Positions 62,922 to 64,000 of a stretch of 64,000 nucleotides of DNA are shown here, piece by piece. The translations under genes and the position numbers were made by a program. The notes beneath the pieces are model-generated. The model was given only the letters and a program-made list of their open reading frames with translations. It searched no databases and was not told the origin of the DNA. Position 1 is the first letter of the stretch; every line of letters starts with the position of its first letter. The DNA comes from Clostridia bacterium. Its GTDB lineage: Bacteria; Bacillota; Clostridia; Christensenellales; Borkfalkiaceae. The stretch spans positions 37,066 to 101,065 of the forward strand of contig CAAGGZ010000079.1 of the NCBI GenBank assembly GCA_900769545.1. The letters are read 5' to 3'.

Positions 62922-63832
62922 TACTCTTCCCCCTTATTTAACAACCAACGTACAAACAGCGTCAACGGGAAGGCAATAAACGTACAGATAATACCTAACG
63001 CGCTCGCGTACGTATACGACGATTCCCCGTCCCTTTCAACCAACATAAACAGATAATAGCCAAGCGTATAATCGTTTGTCGTCAAATTAACGCCGCTACT
63101 CCCAAAGAAAGAGAACAAGTTCGCTTGATTGGTAAACAGCGTAGCAACGCTTGCCACGATAAACGTGGATATTGTCGGCAAAATCATCGGCAATACGATA
63201 GAAAAGAATTCCCTCGTTGACGTTACGCCGTCTACCTGTCCTGCTTCCAAAACCTCGGGCGAAATTTGATCCATTGCACCCGTGTAAATCAATAACTGAG
63301 CGCCAAAGCACGTCAATACGTTAAAGAAAATCACCGGAGGCAGTACAGACTTGTAGCTGAACAACGGCTGAATTTTCACATTGAAAATCTCCTCCATATA
63401 TCCAGGCACAGCGTCCGTAACAAAGAAATTATAAACGCCGACTAATAAGATAGATGGCAATACGGTAGGCAAAAACAAGAAAAACTTAAACATTTTTGCC
63501 CCCAGCCATTTCTTAAAAATATAATAGGAAAAAAGAATAGAAAGAAACGTCCCCACGCCTGACGTAAAAATCCATACGACAATGGAATTTTTTAAAGCGT
63601 CCAAAAGAATGGTCTGTTTCGTCAAATCATACCAAATTTCCGAGAAATTCACGCCAAAATCAAACGTAAAGGTGTCCGTTACCTTGGAATACTTCTGAAA
63701 GGACATCAAAATACTATTAAAATTGACGTAAAAATAGAATATGCAAATCTGCAAAAGAGGCAGGGCGACGAGCAGACAGTAAAAAATCAATTCCGATTTG
63801 TCGCCCTTGCGTCTTATTTTTGTAGGTCTCAT
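62921..63832 (-). CDS. Carbohydrate ABC transporter permease, MalF type
   Basis: The 303-residue protein has six hydrophobic segments and the EAA loop VLEAGQVDGVTSTREFFSIVLP (core EAGQVDGVTSTREF). The first extracellular region (about 35-75) is short, as in CUT1-family UgpA/MalF proteins. It begins 16 bases after the solute-binding protein gene ends. It forms the pore with the MalG-type partner. Confidence 0.92.
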   Translation of the reverse strand: MRPTKIRRKGDKSELIFYCLLVALPLLQICIFYFYVNFNSILMSFQKYSKVTDTFTFDFGVNFSEIWYDLTKQTILLDALKNSIVVWIFTSGVGTFLSILFSYYIFKKWLGAKMFKFFLFLPTVLPSILLVGVYNFFVTDAVPGYMEEIFNVKIQPLFSYKSVLPPVIFFNVLTCFGAQLLIYTGAMDQISPEVLEAGQVDGVTSTREFFSIVLPMILPTISTFIVASVATLFTNQANLFSFFGSSGVNLTTNDYTLGYYLFMLVERDGESSYTYASALGIICTFIAFPLTLFVRWLLNKGEE

Positions 63833-63848
63833 AAGAGTTTCCCCTTTC

Positions 63849-64000
63849 TTAATTCAATTTACTCCACATCGTCTTTTGATAGGTGTATAAGCCATTGAAA
63901 TAGTCTTCTGCCGTTGCCGTGCCGTTCTTGAATGCAAGGAACGGGTTATTGTGCGTAGAGCCGTTTGCGGTCGAATTCATAAACCAAGCGCTTTCCGTAA
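63849..64000 (-). CDS. Sugar-binding protein, C-terminal end, cut by the window edge
   Basis: The frame is open to the window end and codes about 49 residues with NNPFLAFKNGTATAEDYFNG, ending YQKTMWSKLN. This is the usual C-terminus of family 1 extracellular solute-binding proteins, where the last helix pairs with the hinge. It precedes the MalF-type gene on the same strand and is the likely ligand-binding part of this importer. The N-terminus is outside the window. Confidence 0.75.
   Translation of the reverse strand, partial: TESAWFMNSTANGSTHNNPFLAFKNGTATAEDYFNGLYTYQKTMWSKLN

Overview
The window looks like a chromosomal piece of an anaerobic Firmicute of the class Clostridia, probably an uncultured gut-type lineage. 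This is inferred from the SCIFF peptide with its radical SAM maturase, HemZ, rubrerythrin, HslUV, TrmFO, consensus sigma-A promoters with 17-18 base spacers, and strong AGGAGG ribosome binding sites. No species can be named. No tRNA, rRNA, CRISPR array, prophage or transposase was seen. Most genes lie on the minus strand.

Region 1 (1-20.4 kb) is housekeeping: the end of mnmG, a GT2 glycosyltransferase, pnp and rpsO. It continues with a conserved clostridial series read on the minus strand: tgt, an ABC-2 exporter pair, yajC, a TIGR04086-type membrane protein, the SCIFF peptide and its maturase, secD, secF, recJ, relA, a metallo-hydrolase and hemZ. The Sec accessory genes are very divergent, and both YajC and SecF end in acidic Pro/Glu/Val/Ala tails.

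Region 2 (20.4-25.1 kb) holds a plus-strand amino-acid ABC transporter whose binding protein appears circularly permuted and whose ATPase carries a charged helical insertion. A PHP-type histidinol phosphatase, an XRE membrane regulator and an unlisted 52-residue membrane protein follow. After them comes a non-coding stretch with two tandem structured repeats.

Region 3 (25.1-49.4 kb) is again mostly minus strand: a heterodimeric ABC exporter, an SbcCD/YhaNO-like nuclease pair, a zinc-ribbon protein with cardiolipin synthase, rubrerythrin (plus), thioredoxin, and a long series comM, DUF1294, dprA, topA, trmFO, hslV, hslU, hisS. Then come rplS with a leader RNA, a cation antiporter divergent from a CDF transporter, and DUF1653.

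Region 4 (49.5-64 kb) is accessory: an anion permease, a frameshifted lipoprotein next to a lipoprotein serpin, and a GH3 plus trehalase-like glycosidase pair. Convergent with these is a minus-strand glycan-uptake operon encoding a solute-binding protein, two MalF/MalG-type permeases, a 1024-residue Ig-like surface protein, a DUF4838 lipoprotein and a Big2 lipoprotein.

Short repeats are scattered between genes: a TACATGGG-containing element, TGCATTTT arrays, and a recurring GCCGCGGCGAG hairpin.
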